7,788 nucleotides of DNA from an uncultured Actinomyces sp. (GTDB taxonomy: Bacteria > Actinomycetota > Actinomycetes > Actinomycetales > Actinomycetaceae): assembly GCA_938028585.1 (NCBI GenBank), contig CALIZH010000149.1, forward strand, positions 1 through 7,788, read 5' to 3'. Below the pieces are notes generated by a model. The model did not search any database, had not been told where the DNA came from, and worked only from the letters and a program-made list of their open reading frames with translations. The translations under genes were made by a program, and so were the position numbers. Below, piece after piece: positions 5,199-7,788 of the stretch; position 1 is the stretch's first letter, and each line of letters starts with the position of its first letter.

Positions 5199-7430
5199 TT
5201 ACTTTGCAGGCTTACTCACACGGGTGTATTCCTGCTTTTCTTCGTCCCAGGAACCCGGATCAAAAAGCATACACCCTATAGGGATAGAGAAAATCCGACC
5301 ATCGGCTACAATAATTTTTTTAGTCATAATTGAGAAGTGGCTTTTGGGAGAAACGTTGAATATATAATTTTGAGGGTCCACTAGATAAGAAAAAATAGTG
5401 CAACTTTCTATTGGATATTGAGGGATGGAAAATAATGGCGATCTAGTGTCAAAAACTGTATTGCTGAAATTTATATTTCCCTTGAATTCTGCTTTAATGA
5501 ATGTGAGATATTTTCTGAAATGTGCCCCTTCAAAATCCGCATTACCAGCAAATGTGGATGCTAAGAAGCTTACACCTTTTTTGAAATATGCAGATTTGAA
5601 ATTTACATCTAATCCAAAGTTTGTCATCATAAATTTTGCTTTTTTGAAGCGGGCGTGAGAGAAGAAAGTAGCAGATTTAAAAAACGCCATACTGAAATCT
5701 GTTTTTGCTTTGAATCGCGTACCTATAAAATTTGCGGGCCCGTTAAATCTTGCGACAGAGAAAGATGAATTTTTACTGAAACAAGCTGATTTGAAAGTAG
5801 TGTATATTGAAAATTCTGACCAAGAAAAATCTGCTTCCTCATCGAAATGAGTAAAGCTGAAGTCCGTAAGCCCCTGAAAGCGAGTTCGCTGGAAACTTGC
5901 CCCTCTTGTAAAATGACACGATTGGAAGCTTGTTGAACTATTAAAGATTGCACCTGTAAAATCTGGTTTTATGTAAAAAACGACACCTTCGAATTTAAGA
6001 GTCTCATAAGTTAAAGTGTTCAATTCGTAAAAAATCGGAGCCTTAGTGAAATCAAAGATGAATTTTTTCCAATTTTCAGAACTTGAATCTGATTCATGAT
6101 TGTAGTTTTTCAATTCGTGAGATGTATCGGGTGTCCTGATATGATTAACAATCTCTGCCAAAATAGTTCGACGCACATCTTTCTCCTCATGAAATCTCAT
6201 TCGATCTTCGAAGTAGGCTTTTTTGTTGCGGACATTAGGAACCTTGTTGGTTTCAAAGTCTTTTGCTTTTGCTGCAAGGGCGAACGGAGAACGAATATAT
6301 GAACAGAGATTATTGATGATAATCTGTCCTTCTTTTATTTGCGTTTCTTTAGTGATATTGTCGTCATTCAGCCATTCATCGATAAGGCCAATAAGAGCAT
6401 ATACTCCACCAAGCCGAACAGGTGCCTGTTTGCTGGATAGTTTATCGACCGCTTCAATGTAACGATTACGGCGAGCTGCATGAACTTGGCGAATATGATC
6501 TTGGCTATTTTTTCGATTTGTTTCAATTAAGCCAAGGATAGCAATAATTCCACCCGTGATATACAGAAGGTGAAGTCTTAAATCTGAAGTCGATTTTTGT
6601 TCTACCTCTGCAGCCTTATTGTCGGTAGACGAGGGCGTAGGGCTGGGTGTATTCTGTGCTTTTTCTGGGGTTTCTTTTGCGCTCTCTTGCTGTGCACTAG
6701 TATATCCGGGCTCCCTAAACCAACTTGTATAACTTGGTATTAATAAAGCTGATAATGCACCAATAATTGCAAGGCTCGCCAACGTGAATACGAAATATTT
6801 ACTTGTTAAGCTGGCTGTGATTTTTTGGAAAATTGAAACAATGTTTTTAAAGAATACGATTAAAATAACTAAAGTTGTTATCAGTATTGAAACTCCGAGT
6901 GGCTTGTTGTCGACTATGAAAAATTCAAGTACTGCGGTTATTTTGCCCGCTATCTCTTTCCAGTGTTCTGCAAGTGTCAAAGAGACAGGGAAGGATAGGG
7001 CTATTGTAAATGTCCTTGTAAGCCATTTAGTTCGAAATATTGAGCGCATAAATCGCGAGACTGCAACCCTGTACTGTTGTGCGTGATGAACTACTTTTTT
7101 TACCACGATAGATAGAGAGTTCTTGTTAGTTTTTTTATTCTCATTTTCTATGGAGTTTATGTGGGTGATGGTAGGGTGGGGAGGCTCTTTTGATAAGTAG
7201 ATGATTAAATCAGTTAGTGCAAATATGAGGATTGTAAATGTTGCAAAGAAAATGCATATTTTAAAGATGTTATCTGTGAGGAAAAACGGGGCGACCAGAA
7301 GGCTAGTAATTATTGAAATAAAAAGTAGAGTGAATCTTAATTTATTCGATGATTCGAATGTTTCTTGAGAGTTATTTTTGTTGGGCGGAGCAGCGCTCCC
7401 GTGAGCTCCTGAAGTGTCTTGCTTTGACAC
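5199..7430 (-). CDS. Membrane-anchored pentapeptide-repeat protein, AT-rich paralogue
   Basis: The 743-residue product has about six hydrophobic segments, near 31-51, 56-80, 138-153, 178-194, 212-231 and 287-302. Loops 81-137 and 195-211 and the region after 303 are rich in K/R. This predicts a cytoplasmic N-terminus and a cytoplasmic C-terminal half. Residues 232-285 form a polar, S/T/P-rich outer loop. Residues 319-353 (AARRNRYIEAVDKL, then VRLGGVYALIGLIDEWL) match the N-terminal domain of the neighbouring soluble protein. Sixteen units of the F-x-x-x-x-F 11-residue repeat follow, from 489 to about 663, with one unit of ten. The tail contains PQY, DPQNYIF and WDEEKQEYTR, again shared with the neighbour. 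I chose GTG 7430 because AGGAGG lies five bases upstream. The frame opens further to an ATG at 7574, but that has no usable ribosome binding site and adds 48 unremarkable residues. The body is strikingly AT-rich compared with both flanks, suggesting transfer. The function is unknown. Confidence 0.87.
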   Translation of the reverse strand: MSKQDTSGAHGSAAPPNKNNSQETFESSNKLRFTLLFISIITSLLVAPFFLTDNIFKICIFFATFTILIFALTDLIIYLSKEPPHPTITHINSIENENKKTNKNSLSIVVKKVVHHAQQYRVAVSRFMRSIFRTKWLTRTFTIALSFPVSLTLAEHWKEIAGKITAVLEFFIVDNKPLGVSILITTLVILIVFFKNIVSIFQKITASLTSKYFVFTLASLAIIGALSALLIPSYTSWFREPGYTSAQQESAKETPEKAQNTPSPTPSSTDNKAAEVEQKSTSDLRLHLLYITGGIIAILGLIETNRKNSQDHIRQVHAARRNRYIEAVDKLSSKQAPVRLGGVYALIGLIDEWLNDDNITKETQIKEGQIIINNLCSYIRSPFALAAKAKDFETNKVPNVRNKKAYFEDRMRFHEEKDVRRTILAEIVNHIRTPDTSHELKNYNHESDSSSENWKKFIFDFTKAPIFYELNTLTYETLKFEGVVFYIKPDFTGAIFNSSTSFQSCHFTRGASFQRTRFQGLTDFSFTHFDEEADFSWSEFSIYTTFKSACFSKNSSFSVARFNGPANFIGTRFKAKTDFSMAFFKSATFFSHARFKKAKFMMTNFGLDVNFKSAYFKKGVSFLASTFAGNADFEGAHFRKYLTFIKAEFKGNINFSNTVFDTRSPLFSIPQYPIESCTIFSYLVDPQNYIFNVSPKSHFSIMTKKIIVADGRIFSIPIGCMLFDPGSWDEEKQEYTRVSKPAK

Positions 7431-7435
7431 GAGGG

Positions 7436-7441
7436 CCTCCT
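7436..7441 (-). promoter_or_regulatory. Ribosome binding site that fixes a GTG start
   Basis: AGGAGG on the minus strand is a full Shine-Dalgarno match ending five bases before GTG 7430. The alternative ATG at 7574 has only GAGGG one base away, too close to work. This places the true start 48 codons inside the longest frame. Confidence 0.8.
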
Positions 7442-7575
7442 GTCTACTTTGAGAGGATATGGTCGTAACCAGGATACGGTAGGCGGGAGTTCTCAAGCCA
7501 CAGGTGAGGGTTGGAGAATTGCGGGTCGGACAAGCAGAGATGCCCCCATGAGTGAGCGATGGAGCTTGCAACATG

Positions 7576-7594
7576 CCCTCTATATATAAGAGGG
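7576..7594. repeat. Inverted repeat CCCTCT-N7-AGAGGG with TATA core
   Basis: Two perfect six-base arms (7576-7581 and 7589-7594) flank ATATATA. On the minus strand the core reads TATATA and could be a -10 element about 150 bases before the GTG start. The layout, six-base arms with a seven-base T/A-rich centre, resembles the dyad upstream of the soluble paralogue. Confidence 0.5.
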
Positions 7595-7602
7595 ACGAAT
7601 CT

Positions 7603-7614
7603 CTGAGATCTCAG
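7603..7614. repeat. Perfect 12-bp palindrome CTGAGATCTCAG
   Basis: A fully self-complementary 12-mer nine bases from the neighbouring TATA-core dyad. It could be a dimeric repressor site or part of leader structure; no regulator can be named. Confidence 0.45.
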
Positions 7615-7706
7615 GCGGGTGGCCGTAGCTGAGACACCTGCACGAAGCGCGCCTCTAGCAACGCTGCCAGAGGTCTCGTTCCCAGACCCAAAGATTGCCC
7701 CGCGCA

Positions 7707-7718
7707 CCCTATATAGGG
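7707..7718. repeat. Perfect 12-bp palindrome CCCTATATAGGG
   Basis: A fully self-complementary 12-mer with a TATATA core, about 280 bases upstream of the GTG start. It is the second TATA-centred dyad in this leader. Confidence 0.5.
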
Positions 7719-7751
7719 CACCCCTGCACCACTTTCCGACCCCTCTCGCAC

Positions 7752-7769
7752 CCCAATTTTTGGGTTTTT
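7752..7769 (+). terminator. Weak terminator-like hairpin at window end
   Basis: CCCAA (7752-7756) and TTGGG (7760-7764) form a five-pair stem with a three-base loop, followed by TTTTT at 7765-7769. The stem is short, and no plus-strand gene precedes it in the window, so it may only be a chance structure in T/C-rich DNA. Confidence 0.25.
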
Positions 7770-7788
7770 CGCCCCTTTCTAAAAAATT

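Larger units (their letters stand above)
7442..7788 (-). promoter_or_regulatory. GC-rich non-coding upstream region of the membrane paralogue
   Basis: About 350 bases with no convincing gene. It returns to the GC-rich composition of the host, unlike the gene it precedes. It holds three short dyads: CCCTCT-N7-AGAGGG (7576-7594) around ATATATA, CTGAGATCTCAG (7603-7614), and CCCTATATAGGG (7707-7718). The TATA cores are the best -10 candidates, but no good -35 could be paired with them. A frame beginning with GTG at 7707 and ending at 7444, just before the ribosome binding site, could be an upstream frame, but its sequence looks non-coding. Confidence 0.4.

Noticed and set aside
7444..7788. Possible tRNA or other structured RNA gene at the right edge.
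   Set aside because: No cloverleaf, CCA end or TTC-loop signature could be assembled from either strand.

Overview
The window reads as chromosomal DNA of an actinobacterium of moderate to high GC. The signs are the GC-rich codon choice of most genes, actinobacterial-style intergenic DNA, and the 'VRLGGVY' plus phenylalanine-rich pentapeptide architecture that is common in that phylum. A Rothia-like or related oral/skin actinobacterium is my guess, but nothing here proves a genus.

Layout, left to right. (1) Positions 1-399 (+) are the 3' end of a gene whose last domain is a ricin-type beta-trefoil lectin. A long perfect hairpin terminator follows at 421-483. (2) A 335-base gap carries a possible sigma-70 promoter and a tandem 9-mer. 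It leads into a two-gene cytosine salvage operon: codB (cytosine permease, 735-1994) and codA (cytosine deaminase, 1991-3295), overlapping by ATGA. Together they import cytosine and deaminate it to uracil and ammonia. (3) Convergent to that operon, on the minus strand, lie two paralogous pentapeptide-repeat genes. The downstream one (3377-5020) is GC-rich, has no membrane segment and carries about 25 repeat units. The upstream one (5199-7430) is strongly AT-rich, has six predicted membrane segments before the same soluble module, and carries about 16 units. They are separated by a strong terminator hairpin, so they are probably transcribed separately. (4) Positions 7431-7788 are GC-rich non-coding DNA upstream of the membrane paralogue, with several short palindromes, two of them centred on TATA-like cores.

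The codBA operon is ordinary and recognised with high confidence. Every CodA catalytic residue keeps a constant +18 offset to my recollection of the E. coli numbering. The part worth a second look is the paralogue pair. Both proteins share three modules: an 'RY..A...L....VRLGGVY.L' domain, a strict 11-residue F-rich repeat, and a C-terminal tail ending in WDEEKQEYTR. They differ in membrane anchoring, repeat number and base composition. Their function cannot be read from the sequence. A membrane sensor or scaffold paired with a soluble partner is an inference only.
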